Positions 33,760 to 46,662 of a stretch of 64,000 bases of DNA are shown here, in pieces. This DNA comes from Rostrohypoxylon terebratum. Taxonomy: Eukaryota > Ascomycota > Sordariomycetes > Xylariales > Hypoxylaceae. The position numbers were made by a program, and so were the translations under genes. Within the stretch, counting starts at the first letter, position 1. The number at the start of each line of letters is the position of its first letter. The notes beneath the pieces are model-generated. The model ran no database searches, was not told the origin of the DNA, and worked only from the letters and a program-made list of their open reading frames with translations. Location: NCBI GenBank assembly GCA_022497145.1, contig MU385944.1:1-64000 (forward strand), in the 5' to 3' direction.

Positions 33760-34440
33760 ATGTGTTTCCTCCGGCGAGTCTTCTACTCGTGCCTGCACGA
33801 GGACACCGACGTCACGCCCCCCCGCGCGATCGCCTACTGCCGCAAAGCCGTCCCTAACATAGGCGACAGCGGCAGCGCGAGCCGCGGCGGCGTGAAGCCG
33901 TGCGCCTACGCGCTCGCGCTGCCCCTCACAGCCCGCGGCGACGTCCACGCTAGCATCGTGCGCTCGGAGCCATGCGAGGTCTGCGCCATGCTGCGCGACG
34001 CCGAGGCCCGGTGGAGGGAATTGGGGGAAGGGATGATGGTGACGACGCCGTCATCGTACTATGCGCTGCCGAGGCCGGAGGAGGATGAGGGTGGTGTTGT
34101 GGATGATTCGGAGTTGGATATCGACGCTCTTCTTCAGAGGCTCGATGAGGCTGCGAGAGAGGATCAGCGCCGGGACCAGGAGGCGGCGCTGTTCGATGAC
34201 GATGACGACGACGACTGGGATGGCGATGCCCAGTACCTCACTGGCTTGGCCGGTATAGAGCCGGCGAGCGGCTGTGTTGCTAACGGCTTCGCCTTCGAGA
34301 CTGCCGGATGCAACGAGGTCTATGAACTTTGCGAAGGGATAGACCCCGATGCGAAGGCATTGCCTAGTATCACGACACAAATCTTTGAGTATTACGACGA
34401 TATCGACGACGCGGAGTTCGAGAAAGACTTCGCTTTCTGA
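33760..34440 (+). CDS. Hypothetical acidic protein
   Basis: A single exon of 226 aa with an ATG after a C/A-rich leader. The N-terminal 80 residues contain several Cys/His pairs (MCFLRRVFYSCLHED, AYCRK, PCAYAL, PCEVCAMLRDAEARW) in a pattern recalling small Cys-rich modules of uncharacterised fungal proteins. The middle is acidic, including a run of eight Asp (DDDDDDDW). The C terminus is acidic and Tyr-rich (IFEYYDDIDDAEFEKDF). No domain is recognised. GC content is far above the flanks. Function is unknown. Confidence 0.6.
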   Translation: MCFLRRVFYSCLHEDTDVTPPRAIAYCRKAVPNIGDSGSASRGGVKPCAYALALPLTARGDVHASIVRSEPCEVCAMLRDAEARWRELGEGMMVTTPSSYYALPRPEEDEGGVVDDSELDIDALLQRLDEAAREDQRRDQEAALFDDDDDDDWDGDAQYLTGLAGIEPASGCVANGFAFETAGCNEVYELCEGIDPDAKALPSITTQIFEYYDDIDDAEFEKDFAF

Positions 34441-36554
34441 ATGATCCTCAGAATCAAAGGTCTTTGAGTAAGAAACTAGTTGCGATGAATTCTCGATAAA
34501 TTTGAGAGAACATAAAGAAAGGAACTGCGGGTTTTTGATGAATGGAAACCAAACTACGACACCGAACCAGACCTAATTCTCTATCGCCCTGGCCCATTTG
34601 ATTTAAACCATCGACATCATACATTGCCCTTTCGCATATAATCATATAGGATGATCCCCTTCTTCTCCCACTTTGTTTTCCGCATAGCTCAGGCGTCGGC
34701 AATTCATGGATTTGGAAAATCATGGGACGGCGATCGGGATAGGAAATTCGGCGTTACGGGTCTTACGGTTATGGCTAGATAAAGGGTTCACGACGACTTA
34801 CTGAATCACGATAGTAAATGCGAAGATTTCACCACGATGCGAATGTCCTCTGAATTTGTGCAGACGCCGTCGGAAGTGTGGATACAGCCCCTGACTCTCT
34901 TCTACGTATCTTGGCTGCTTCACTTTCTCCCTTACTTTAGCCTCCGGGAGGCCTATGCTAATATTTCAGAAAGAATCCTGTGAATCCGGTAAATTGAAGT
35001 TTTCGTACTGATTTTCCGACATGTGACTCTGTTAGCAATTTGCTATTTTATGGTGACAAGCTGGGTGAACATTTGAGAAACCTCGATAGGTATCCTTTCC
35101 CCAGTCCGGTGTTTGTGGCCGGGGTACTATAATATGTAGAACTTGAAGTGGTCATGTAAGTAGTAAGTATTGATAGAGTCCCTGTTGAATGCAATTCGTA
35201 AATTTAATAGAGAAGTTCCATCTTTTATGCCTGCTACTTACTCACTTCTATCATAGATAATCGTAAGTCTTACAAATAGCAGCATCACCTTACATAACCA
35301 CTATCCTTCAACATCACCACCTCCAATCGGTACACAAAACCGCTGTTTATCATCCGATAAACCTCCCATCGAACGTAAAAATAGAGCCAAGCAATCGTTA
35401 AGCTGACGTATCCCCATCGCCATCGAAACCGCGACCAGACCACGCGCGTTTCACAGCCGGGGGCGCCTCACCACTCGTCCGACCCACCTCGCATCCAATG
35501 TCCAGGATTGTCGCCCCCTACCTACCCAGACAGCCAGACAAATACCTTGGACGTCCAGGGGAAAGATAATACCCAACCAGCCAAGCCCAATCCTCCGTCC
35601 TCACGGACGACCATCGATCTCCTCAAGTGCCGACATACCGACTTGGCCCCCCTTCGTCTCTCTCAAACGGAAACCTAGAGCGAGAAGGGGCATGAAAAGT
35701 CGAATCGAATCGAATCTCGTGCTTGGCAACCCACATCCCATCCCACATCTCTACGTTTGAGCCTGGGTCGACCAATCGCGAAGCTTATTTCGCCCACGGG
35801 ACGCGGATCGAGTTGCTCTTGCAAACATGGCGTCTTCGATTGCTTCTAGATGGAATGTTAGAACAGAGCCGCATGGAAGAGCCGCGTAATGATTCTGCAT
35901 ATATTATTCAAAAGTTGTAGTCATCTCTATATATTGGTTTGTAGTGTTTAGATTCGCCTAAGATAGAATAGCGAATTATGACACGATCACTCACTAATAT
36001 TAAAATATTAAACTCTCGAAAATCTGAAAAACTCATAGTCTAGGTGTAAAGGATACTGCAGGTTTAGGTAAAACTAGATACAAAGGTATATACGATAATC
36101 AACATCTACTGTAGTCCCCAGTATATTCCAACGTCGCCTCCGTACGTCGTAGGTTCGTCGCCGGAGGCGCGAGAATCTCGGCAAAAAAAGGTATCCGCCG
36201 TCGCCGCCCCCCGACCCGAGCCTCAGGTATACATTAAAATTTCTTCCCGTGATGAACAATCCCGCTTTGCTATTCCGGCCAAGGTGCGTATATATATTGC
36301 TTTCCGGGTTTCGCTAGTCGAACCAATTAAAGGGATCCCTGGCTGGACTCTTAGAGGTCTACACGAATAGTCTAAAGCGCACACACTCTCTCTCTTTCCA
36401 ACCGAGAACCCAAGAAAACCTGAATTGCTTGCGAACAAGGTCGATTAATACACAAAAGTGTGATGGTCATCTGCGTCCCGCGCCAGTGATTAGGCAATGC
36501 TTTCGAAATTGCTGGCAGCATATCGACCAGGTCTTGACAATAACGCACAAACTT
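34441..36554. other. Convergent intergenic region, no gene seen
   Basis: About 2.1 kb between the acidic hypothetical gene and the 3' end of the NADPH oxidase gene. Only short ORFs near 34.5, 35.7 and 36.1 kb, none with features. Confidence 0.4.
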
Positions 36555-38406
36555 TTAAAAGTTCTCCTTGCCCCAGACGAAAGAAAAGCTGTCAAATAGT
36601 TAGCCAATGCTCTTGCGATCGCTTCGTCGCGAATTTCATTTAAGAAAAACTTACCCAGGTTCACTGTACTTATTACAGAAGACGTGGAGCGCACTACCGA
36701 GACCCTTAGGTCCACAGAAGAACACACCAGCCTCCGCAGGCGCGTGCAGTTTTCGGATACCTCGGAAGATCATGTCCCAGTTGGGTCGTCCGAAGTTCGT
36801 GGGACTTCGCAATCCTGTGATGGTATCCTTGTCGGCGTTGGCGTCGTTGATCATGATATTGGTAGCGTCATCGGCCTTGATCTTAGCAGTGAGGTAAGTG
36901 TGGATCTCGATTCGGCCATCAACATCTTGGGCCTCAATGGCTAGAAGTAGCGAACGGAACCATTCGAACGAGCCGAAATCTCTGCAGATCCAGAAAAAGT
37001 ACACCTTCGCAAGTCGCGTCTTCTTCTGCGGGTAGTTCATTCGATACCAGATCGACTTCAGAATAGACGCGAAAGGCGTGACACCGATACCAGCACCACA
37101 GAGAACTGAGACCTCGTACTTGAACACATCTTCGGAGGCAGATCCAAAAGGACCGTCAATGTAGACACGAGGCAACACTCTTCGCAGAGCGGGATCTACC
37201 TCGTTGTTCTGGCCATCAACACCGACAACCTTGGAGGAGTCCTTACCACCCTCCTTCTTGCCAAATTCACATCCAAGGGTCGTGGCTAGCTGTCGGGTGA
37301 AATCACCAACTACACGGACGTGGATGGAGATGTAATCCTCTTCGGGGGCACTTGTTAGGGTAAACGGGTGGTATTGCCAAAGCGAAACTTCTGGGCAGCA
37401 GAAGAAGATGTACTGTCCAGCCTTGGTCTTCGTGTTCTCCTTCTTGATCTGGATTTCGCAGACGTTACTCGGGTGCTGAATGACCTTGGAAATGTAGGTC
37501 TTGTGACGACCACGTAATTCACGGGCAATTCTTTCGGCCAAGTATGTGAAACCTCCGACCATCCAGTACTGCCAGAAGACACCGATAGCCGAGCTACCAA
37601 CTGAGACACAGAAGGGCGCGAAGTCGGGTTGAATCATGCAGAAAGCGCCGTGGAAAGACCAGAAGAAAAAGAAGATGATGAACATGTGGTGCGTATACCA
37701 GAAGCGTTCGTAGTTCGCTCGTCTCGGCTTCTCGTACGAAGTCACCACCATACCCGTAAGCGCAACCAACATGATGTATCCAGTCCAGCCCGGACCGGAC
37801 ACCAAGTTAGCTACCAACCATCCGTAAATACCTAGGTTGTTCTTAGCAGCAATCTGAGCCAAGTTGTTCCAGTGGGCAATGGTGTGAACCCAGGAAAAGA
37901 AGAAGATGGACCAGGCCGTCGTGATATGGAACGTGATGTTCTTGTCGAATTGGATAATTCCATTTAGAGGCGTCTGTCTTGCGATAGAGATAAATGTCCT
38001 GCAGACCGGCAGCAGAATCATGGCGACATCCACGTGAAGCACCAGAGCCGCTGATCGCGCAATCATGTAGGTCGGTCCAAACGTGTCTCTCGCTACCTGC
38101 AAATTGTCCTTGACGGCGTAATTGACGAAACCGAAAGCGAACACGAAAGCATGGAGAACCATGAAAACGAAGACGAAGCTAATACACCAATTAGCAATTT
38201 GCTATGCAAAATTAACCCACGGTTGTCACGAACAATCTTCGGTAACCCTCGTTGATCATCCACTTATCGAACTTTTCTCGCATCGTCAATTCCTTTTGTC
38301 GTTCCTGGGTCATCTCTCCCGACAGCAGCATTCTTGTCAACGGCGTCCATCTTGACCTCTCCGACGGTTTCTCTCCCCCATATTGACTATCCCCGTAATA
38401 AGACAT
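36555..38406 (-). CDS. noxB: NADPH oxidase catalytic subunit, NoxB/Nox2 type
   Basis: Three exons (38406-38234, 38178-36655, 36588-36555) give 576 aa. It transfers electrons from NADPH through FAD and two hemes to oxygen to make superoxide at membranes. The first exon gives an N-terminal extension with WTPLTRMLLSGEMTQERQ and REKFDKWMINEGYRR. I associate this extension with the NoxB class; NoxA lacks it. Helices follow with the heme-ligand histidines (ITFHITTAWSIFFFSWVHTIAHW and YTHHMFIIFFFFWSFHG). FAD binding is at YHPFTLTSAPEE; NADPH binding at CGAGIGVTPFASIL and FFCGPKGLG. The tiny last exon restores the conserved C terminus WGKENF. The first donor is GTTCGT, chosen because it restores RRFFVFVF. 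Fungal NoxB acts in ascospore germination or host penetration with NoxR and tetraspanin; those partners are not in this window. Confidence 0.95.
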
Positions 38407-41400
38407 CTTGCTCGAAGGACGTTTCGTACCAAATACTTCGCGGTCGTTGGCGTGATATCGTTTCCCGGGAGAATTCGTCCTCTAGGCTTCCCGATCTTGA
38501 ATCTTGAACCGTGAAGTTGACCAATCCAACACCACCAAGTACCTCCTCTTCTTCTATTAGACTTTTGAATTATATTTCGGAAAACCTCGTCCTCTTTTTT
38601 CGACGCGGGATAAAAAACAGGTAATTGCTAATTCAGAGCCTGCTGAACGGGCACAAGGCCATCGAAGGAAAGAAAATGGCGATGTGACTGACAAGAAAAT
38701 TGTAAGATCAAAAAGAACGGATAGTCGACCTGGAAGCCTGCCTATCGCAGCCACCTGTCAGCCAACGCAAAGAATCGAACAGCGCACCTACGAACAACGG
38801 GAGAGGAAGGGGGAAGCGTTTGTTAGGAAAGGAAGGGAAAGGAGAGAAAGGGTTCCGAAGATCTCATGCAAGAGGCGGGAAGGTAGTGGATATTATGGGA
38901 GGCTGCCAAGAATAAGAAACATCAGGCCATAATATTGGGAGATCATACCTGGGTACAACGCCGCGCCAGGGGTTGTCAACGTCAACGCTACCTCAGCTTG
39001 AGCTATTAAGTGATAGGAAGCTTCGCAAGCCCAACTGTTATGAACCTCAAAAACGAAAGAAAAATGAATAAAAAAAGCGTTTGCAGGGGCAGAGGAATAA
39101 GAATGATGTGATACTGGGGGTATGGAAGAGGAAATACATGGGTAAGGGGGCGTGAAGAGATGTATCGGGTACTTGCGACATCGATGGATCGAAGCGAAGG
39201 TCTGCGTGGCGCCGTGGCCTCGACGCCTGCGACTAAGTACAGGTAACACGCCTCAGGGGCGTTTTCAGTGAATGGGTCCCTTTGATCTGGCCTCAAAGCA
39301 GTTACAGGCCTGGAGCCATATTACCGTAACTGTTTCGAGGCTTGGAAGCACGAAAAGAGATCACGGCCCAGCAAAACTTTTGCTAGCTGATGAGAGTTTG
39401 AATGGATACGAACATTTAATAATACCTATTTGCCAAGGTAAGAAGATGATTGATTGATGATCTTATGGCAATATTGAACAATTGCCTATTGAGCATGTCA
39501 TCTATGAAGAATAGCGAGAATAGAAAATAATACTCGCCGTCGAATATCAACTTTGTATGCCATAGCGAAGAATATTCTGTATTCTTTCGCTCCGGCCTGA
39601 CCTGGTCCTGTATGATATTCAGATCCTTAACAAGGATGAAGAGGTGGATAATAGCACCACAGGACCCGATACAAGCCAGATATGAAGACGGGACTGCGCA
39701 ATCGTCAGCCATCTTTTGCATATTTTGCTACCATAGCACGGCTTCCAAGGCTAGGCGACATTGCTATACGTAGATGGGATAGCGAATGGTACGCTGAAGA
39801 TTAGAAGGAGTTAGAATGAGAGCTTGAAGGGATAGGAACAAGAACAAGAATAACAGGGGAGTGAGGGGATTGAGGCTTGGGCTAGGTTTGAAATGTGGAG
39901 AGGTCAAGATCTCCAGGGCTCGATTTGATTCGTTATTGGTCCATCCTTTACAAGATCCCCGGCGCCTACGCTTCAGCATGTTTCGTCAGGGGTCCTCGAC
40001 ACATTCGAGACTCCGAACCGCCAAGGGCCTTGTAGCAAAAGGGACAAGCGCCAGCCAACTTTTTATGCCACACGATTTGAGACGAAGTTGACGATTGTTG
40101 GATGCGAATGTGAATGTGAAATTTGAATGATGTACGAAGTAAGTGGATAAAATGTTAGATCTTGGTCTTTTTACTAGACATCTAGTAATTTATCGAGGTT
40201 ATTATCCAATCAACTTCTTTGGCAAATAGATCTCTTAACAGATTAAATTGACATTAACTTCTCGGTTTTAGAATTCTCTAATATGAGCTTAACCAAAACA
40301 ACAGCCCGACCAATATTCAAATATCGATACGTTAGCTGCACTAGTCTCGGGCTTCGGCAGATGGACAACAGGGTAACAGACCAAGGTCTTCGTAGCATCA
40401 AAGCAACTACACTAGAAGAGGAAGCGGCTCACGAAGCAAAAGACCCACCCGGTTTTATCAGTTCGATCATTGATTCGATTCAATATGCATGCAACACTCC
40501 TTCCCATTTCGATGTTGTTTAATGATAAATTTGGTACGGGTAGGTACGATCTGATGGCTTGATAATGGCAAGTTTTCGAATCAAGGTTTCGAAATGCACA
40601 TGTTATCCCCAAGTATTAAACTTCACCACTTACTAAACCACCAAACCACCAAACACCACTACGATCTACTAGTTACATAGTAGCCATGTGTTGTGTTTCG
40701 GACTTTCGGCATGATATGGCGTCACATGCCTACACAATCGACATCCCCGAGCAGATCTCACAAGAAACTCGAGGTTGAGTCTATAGATAGCTAGTTTCTA
40801 TACACGCCTGAGGAGATAGATAACAATATGCCCTCGCATCGAACTGTGTTACATGAATGATTCTCTTGTGTTCTATAAAATCTCGAAAAAAAAACCAAGG
40901 TTCTACCTACATCTACCGTCCAACCCCCACGTTGCCATTCCTCGTGTTTCCAAGCCCCCGAAACCCAAGTTCCCCAAGACACACAAAGAAATCCGTTTAA
41001 TCCTACGAAACGAGCAGTATCCGAATTCGTACCTAACAATCCCATCTCACCAACTCCTTTTTCCCTTTTCCCTCTTTCCTCGCTCCCAAGCCGGTGAAGG
41101 ATTCTCTTGTCCTTCCAGCGTTACTAAGCAAACTTACTACTACTCCTGCCAACGGCCCATCACCGTACGACGGGGCGGAAAGGGCACCTACATACGTCCT
41201 GATATGTATGTACATATCTGTAGACTGTAGCCTACCCGCCCCCCATCATCCGATGCGGATTGCGCGGCTAAAACAAGGGGGTACGTACAGTAATAGGTCC
41301 TATCCCAGGAGCGTGAGGTCCAAAATCGAAAACGCATCTGCCTTGTAAACTTTCCTTGTCGTGTATATGAATCTCTTAACTCGGCCAAAACAAGACCTTT

Positions 41401-42017
41401 GAAAATCTTGGCTTGATGCATTCGTTGGCTCAATTTGACGGTATCGGCATCTCGACCCCTACGAGGAGGCACTAGAGCTCACCCGAGACCCAATACCAAC
41501 TACCTCATTAGCCAACTGTGGCAAATGCTGGTAAACGTCTATGCTACCTGATGAGCATCTACGGTCACATAATGAAGTCATCAAACAAATACGTCACATT
41601 GTCCTAATAAAGCGCCATATGAAATTTCACAATTCATTACAGTCACATAGAAGGAACGAATATGTGGGTAATAACAGATCTTGCGATGAACGTCAAGAGG
41701 ATGAAATGCAAAGCCGCAGTTCCTCCAGGCAACTCCATTAATCCATGCCTATCTTTCGTAAAAGACCTTACCGTCCCCAGCAAGTCATTCTAAGCCAGTT
41801 CCGAAAGCCATGTATGCTCGAGAATCCGTAAACAGGCACACGAAGCCATAAAGACGAATGGACAGAGACGTTGGCAAATGCGTATCATATTGCCTAGGTC
41901 GGAACGAAGGTCCACACCTCCTCCGGTATCACTACCAGTGCTATGCTCATTGCCCTGCCATATCAACCAGTATCAACCACTGCGCTTCACCGACCATCCT
42001 TCTCCCTGCCATTCACC
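38407..42017. other. Long gene-poor stretch upstream of noxB
   Basis: About 3.6 kb. The first 500 bp hold the noxB promoter and leader, including purine-rich runs at 38.8 kb. The rest has scattered short ORFs (for example 38893-39296, 39416-39721, 40853-41230, 41188-41472) with no domain, and AT-rich patches near 40.1-40.3 kb. I see no gene. Confidence 0.4.
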
Positions 42018-43072
42018 CTAGATGGCGTACTTTCGAGTCCACTCCCGGGCCGTAGCCTCATATCGTGCGCGGTCGGTCTTGTACACGTGCGCAATCTCGG
42101 GAACCAGAGGGTCGTCAGGGTTGGGGTCGGTAAGCATAGAACAGATAGAGAGTAGAACTATGATCAGTCAGAATGAGAGTCCGGAATATATGGTGGTGTT
42201 GATTGCACTTACCTTTAGAGATGGTCAACGCCGGACTCCATTGGTCTCTGAGGATGTCCAAGCAAATGCTTCCGTTGGAATTGATGTTAGGGTGGTAGAT
42301 ACGAGTCGTGAAGTTGACCTTGGGGGGCTTGAAAGGGTAGTCTGTCGGGAAGTGGATGGCGAGGAAGAAAACACCACCAGAGTACGGCGAGTCACCCTAA
42401 GGCACTTCATTAGCGCTTTGAAAAATCAACATTGAAAGAGCATGGTCTCGGTCCGCAGTAGCCGCGGCAACCATTTCCATAAGCAGGGCTGCTAGCTAGA
42501 TAATCTACATGATAAAGCCTAGCTTGGAGAAGATGGAATAATGTATATGATAGTGATGAGGTTGACTTACAGGTCCCATGATCGTCGCTTGCCAGTGGAA
42601 CTGTGCAGCGAAATGATAAGTCAGCAATAGTCCATAACATGAGTGCTATTTCCAGCAGTTCGGAACGTATTGCCGCCCTTGCTCGACAATCCGAGTCAAG
42701 CAACAACTAGATAGTCCAACTCTTATCGTTCCTTTTGGTGGGGGAGGTGAGACAATGTGGTGCTTACCAGGTCTTCACCAACGGGACCGGCAGAGCAAGA
42801 CGAGGGAGGGTCACTAGAGACAAAACGTTAGCAATGTCATCAAACTATAATGCACCTTTCCTTCATATATCCTCAGCCATGTTATAGAGATGCATTTATT
42901 TTCCTTCGCAGTGAAGGCTGTCATGTTTGGTCCCCGCTCCATCTTCCATATGGCAGCCCCACCTTGGGCTCGAGACAGACCGATGCATCACGATACAACC
43001 GCTACGATAAGAGAAAAAATCGACGTACCGTCCCAGGTCTGTAAGTTCCTTGTTGATGCGCTTCAACGCCAT
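42018..43072 (-). CDS. ubc4: Ubiquitin-conjugating enzyme E2, Ubc4/Ubc5 type
   Basis: Five exons (43072-43029, 42813-42768, 42600-42571, 42396-42213, 42157-42018) give exactly 147 aa, the length of yeast Ubc4/5 and their animal homologues. No long continuous ORF exists because the exons are short; it was found by joining splice sites. The chain starts MALKRINKELTDLGRD, continues PPSSCSAGPVGEDLFHWQATIMGP, then YPFKPPKVNF and the HPN motif (HPNINSNGSICLDIL) with the active-site Cys at about position 85. The C-terminal helices are PDDPLVPEIAHVYKTD and REWTRKYAI. It passes ubiquitin from E1 to substrates with E3 ligases in bulk turnover of short-lived proteins. All introns are GT-AG with matching phases. 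Confidence 0.95.
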
Positions 43073-44542
43073 TGCGAGATGTGTGATGTAGTGTTGTTAA
43101 GCTTTTCGCTCGACGGTGATCTCTGCTGAGAGGATAGCTATTTATACTTGCGGTCAGTATGGAATGCGGGAGAATTGAATGGAGTTGCTCAGGCGAGTCC
43201 GCAGATAAAATAGAATGAATTAATATTTAACAGAAGTAAAAAGGGAAAAGAACATACCAGAGAACGGAAGTTTAGGTAGAGGTGGTCTAGAATCAAGAAT
43301 ACGAGGTCGGCGGGAGGATATATCGGAGATGGTTGTTGATTATTAGTACCTATTAATTGTCGGATCGTTTTGGTTTTGTAGTTTTCTGATGATGGTGACT
43401 GTAATTGCGAAAGTTGGTAGCGGGGAGAAAGGAAAGTCAGGCAAGTCCTTCAGGTGACGGAATGGATGGAATAATGGGTCACCCTGCACGGGCCACACAG
43501 TTCGAGAAGTAAAGGCAGTCACAAAGAAAAAAAAAGCTGGACAGGCTGGACACTGGCCAGGTTTGAACGGGCACAACGGCAGGCGCTAACACCTTTCTTT
43601 TCTCCTCAACCCAATCAAGTGCTGATTCACTCCAAACTCTCCAATTCAGGTGGCTGAGTGTGGCTTAGTTGCTTGCAAATGATTGTATCCGGTCGTACCT
43701 TCTTGATACCAATCAGATCAACCCGGCTCGCTCCCATTGGTCCCGAACAAACGGCGCCTTAGGCTTGTCTGGTTACACCCCAAGTTTATTCCCCACACCG
43801 CCACTATCTACACCAATCACAGCCTAATATCACATCGTCAAGAACTATCTACGTACCTAATTTTTGTCCAGTTTCCACTCAACAACTCAACTCACTTCGC
43901 CATCTTTTCAAAATACTAGGTAGAGACTTGTTTTATCTGATCTTAGTTTGTTTGATTGGGATCCATATTGCATATTCGTACAATTGACGTAAATACCGTA
44001 TGTTTACCTTTTTTGCCGTACCTTGGTAGACAGTGATGAGGAGCGACAAAGAGAACGTTACGCCTGGTCAATCTTGACACTTATTAATACAAGAATATTA
44101 TGTCAGGATCTAAAGAATGGATAATACCTAGTAGTAATAATATTCGTAAGCATCTCAATACCCGCCTATTTCAATGAGCACACAGCTTATGTTTGCTGGA
44201 ATACATGTGGCATGTACGATGGCGACGGTACGAGGCATTCCGATCGGGTATCTACGAGGTAATGTGTGATCACTGATCACCAAGGAGTGGCGTATTACTT
44301 GACTACTAGGTAGGTACCTAGACTACCACATTCCACCAAACATATTTGCAGTTCAGATAGCTGGGGATCGTACGTATTGCGATATTTTAAGTTGCAGCGC
44401 GATTTATAAACATACTTGTCTCGACAGATATCATACCTTCCATCAGCAGCTTCAAATTTATTTAATATATGCACGTCGGATTTAGCCCGGTATATCTACA
44501 GTATCTCGGTTATATTGTATTTAATAGGTTCGGCTCGCATTT
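43073..44542. other. Intergenic, no gene seen
   Basis: About 1.5 kb between the E2 gene promoter and the 3' end of the glutaryl-CoA dehydrogenase gene. It includes a purine-rich leader near 43.2-43.4 kb and AT-rich DNA near 44.1 kb. Confidence 0.45.
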
Positions 44543-45999
44543 TTATACAAAAGCTTGTATCCCAGTGATAGCTCGTCCGAGGATGAGAGCTATTACATAT
44601 ATCTCCTATTAGCAAGTGTAGTAGTGTATACAGATGATCCAGGAGATGGGCCCACTTACAGTGAATATCACTCTGACCTTCATAAGTCTGAGTCACGAAT
44701 AGGTTAGCCACGTGTCTTCCGATTTCATACTCGTCGCTAACGGCGTTCCCTCCGAAGATCTCTTGCAGCGCCCTCGCATTCACGAGTGCACGGTCGCAAT
44801 TCTGTCTCTTTATCATGCTGATCATCTCCGGCGTAGCTTTCCCCTCATCCTTGAGTCTACCCACTTGTACCGACGCCAACACTCCATACGCAGCATCAGT
44901 TGCAGCATCCGCTAGCTTCTTCTGTATGAGTTGATATTTAGCCAGAGGGTTAGATTTGAATTGTTTGCGTTCCAAGGCGTATGTCCGCGCCAAGTTGATA
45001 CAATCTTCCAATGCACCCATAGTTCCGAAAGAGATACCGTATCGAGCGCTATTCAGACAAGTGAATGGACCGCTCAAGCCTTCAACGTCGGGAAACATAT
45101 TTTCTTGCGGTACCGGGCAGCCGTCCATGTGGATCATGCCGGTAATGCTAGCCCGGAGACCGGTCTTATTCTTGATAGCCGGGGTCTCCAATGTACCCGA
45201 CGGGCAATCCTTTCGGTCCAGGAGGAATCCTCTAATTTTGCCAGTTTCTTGCAGCTTCGCCCACACCATAAGCACGTCAGCAATAGGTGAATTTGTGATC
45301 CAGGTCTTGGAACCGCTTAGAAGGTAATACCCTTTTTTTGTCGGATGCGGTCGTGCAGTCGTTTCCATAGATCCTGGATCGCTCCCGTGGTTGGGTTCAG
45401 TGAGTCCAAATGCGCCGAGAAGTTTCCCCTTAGCCATATCGGGTAGGTATTTCTCCTTCTGTTCCGCGGTTCCAAACTCGTAGATACCGCCCATAACCAA
45501 GGAGGATTGCACCGACATGCCCGACCGGTAGCCGCTATCGACTCGTTCGACGGCCCGGGTGATCAGACCTGATGCTACAGTCGACACTCCGGCACAGCCA
45601 TAACCTTGCAAATTTGCGCCGAGCAGGCCAAGTTCGCCCATCTCGAGCAAGATAGTGGGGTCATAGTGCTCGTCACGATAAGCCTCTACACACAATACGG
45701 TTAGCGAGTAAGCCACGAGACGCCACGAGGCGTCCATTGAGCCGAGGAATCCAGGAATACAGAAATACGGGAATACAGGAATACTCACGGAGAACCCGCG
45801 GTTTCAATTGCTCCTGACAGTATCGCTCCGCTGTCTCTGATATGGCCAGTTCCTCCTCGGTAAACAAGTTCTTACTTGCTAATGGATCATTCCACTCGAA
45901 TTGGGACTTGGAAGCCGAAGCATAGCTCCTGAAAGCTTGTTGCTGTCTCAATGAAGCGGCCAATGGCCTTGAAATCCGGGTTATCGTTGGACGAAACAT
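44543..45999 (-). CDS. Glutaryl-CoA dehydrogenase (mitochondrial)
   Basis: Three exons (45999-45789, 45685-44660, 44589-44543) give 427 aa. Residues 1-30 are a basic, Ser/Arg-rich mitochondrial presequence. The acyl-CoA dehydrogenase fold follows: FEWNDPLASKNLFTEEE, GYGCAGVSTVASGLI with SGYRSGMSVQSSLVM (substrate side), LLGAFGLTEPNHGSDPGSM (FAD and signature region), NSPIADVLMVWAK, and a C-terminal IFGGNAVSDEYEIGRH with VTQTYEGQSDIH, where the Glu corresponds to the catalytic base. The last exon supplies LILGRAITGIQAFV. The enzyme oxidises and decarboxylates glutaryl-CoA from lysine/tryptophan breakdown to crotonyl-CoA. It is complete. The first intron (103 nt) holds a GGAATACAGG-type short repeat. 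Confidence 0.95.
45730..45785. repeat. GAATAC microrepeat inside an intron
   Basis: At least four copies of (G)GAATAC, some followed by AGG, fill most of the first intron of the glutaryl-CoA dehydrogenase gene. Confidence 0.55.
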
Positions 46000-46662
46000 G
46001 GCTGCACGCTCAATTTGGAGGTATTGAGGTGAGCGTTACGAGATTTAGAGATGTCCATGGCGGCTCGCAATGGAGGCGAGTTGTGGGGTTAAGTCATAAG
46101 TCTTAGAACAGATAGGTAATGAAAGATCTCCGATGGACAGCGGCCTCGGTACCTGTAACCTGCTAAGTATCCCACTATTCCTACAATTTCCTAGAGCATT
46201 TGAGCTGAGAGCCGGGAATAAGCGGTAGTCGGTTCGGTTAACACCAGGCACTGTCCCTCTCCACACTAAGGTCCTAGGACCTAAGGGAAGCCTTCAAGCC
46301 ACAGACGGAGCCACATGTCTTAGATCACTCCGCAACTCCGGGGAAATAGTCACCAGTCACAACTCTTGAGATTCATAGCAGCGAGGAAGTCTCTCAAGTT
46401 TAAGGTTTGCCGCTACTTGAAGATGTCCCTGAGCTTTGAGGTAATGACCCCAGAGGTAAGTTATCATGGAAATCACGATGGATATAAATGATGTAACACT
46501 TGTTACACTAGCTTTGGCTACGAACTTAACCTCTGAATTAACGCGGAAGAAATTCCATCATTTTGAACATTGAAGTCTTCAGTATTCCTCCAACATCTCC
46601 TAACCTCACATGTGCCTTGTAACTCTCCATCCTAAGACCTAAATCTCTACCTACCTAAGACC
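46000..46662. promoter_or_regulatory. Divergent intergenic region
   Basis: About 660 bp between the start codons of the glutaryl-CoA dehydrogenase gene and the following plus-strand gene. It probably carries both promoters. No motif is claimed. Confidence 0.4.
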
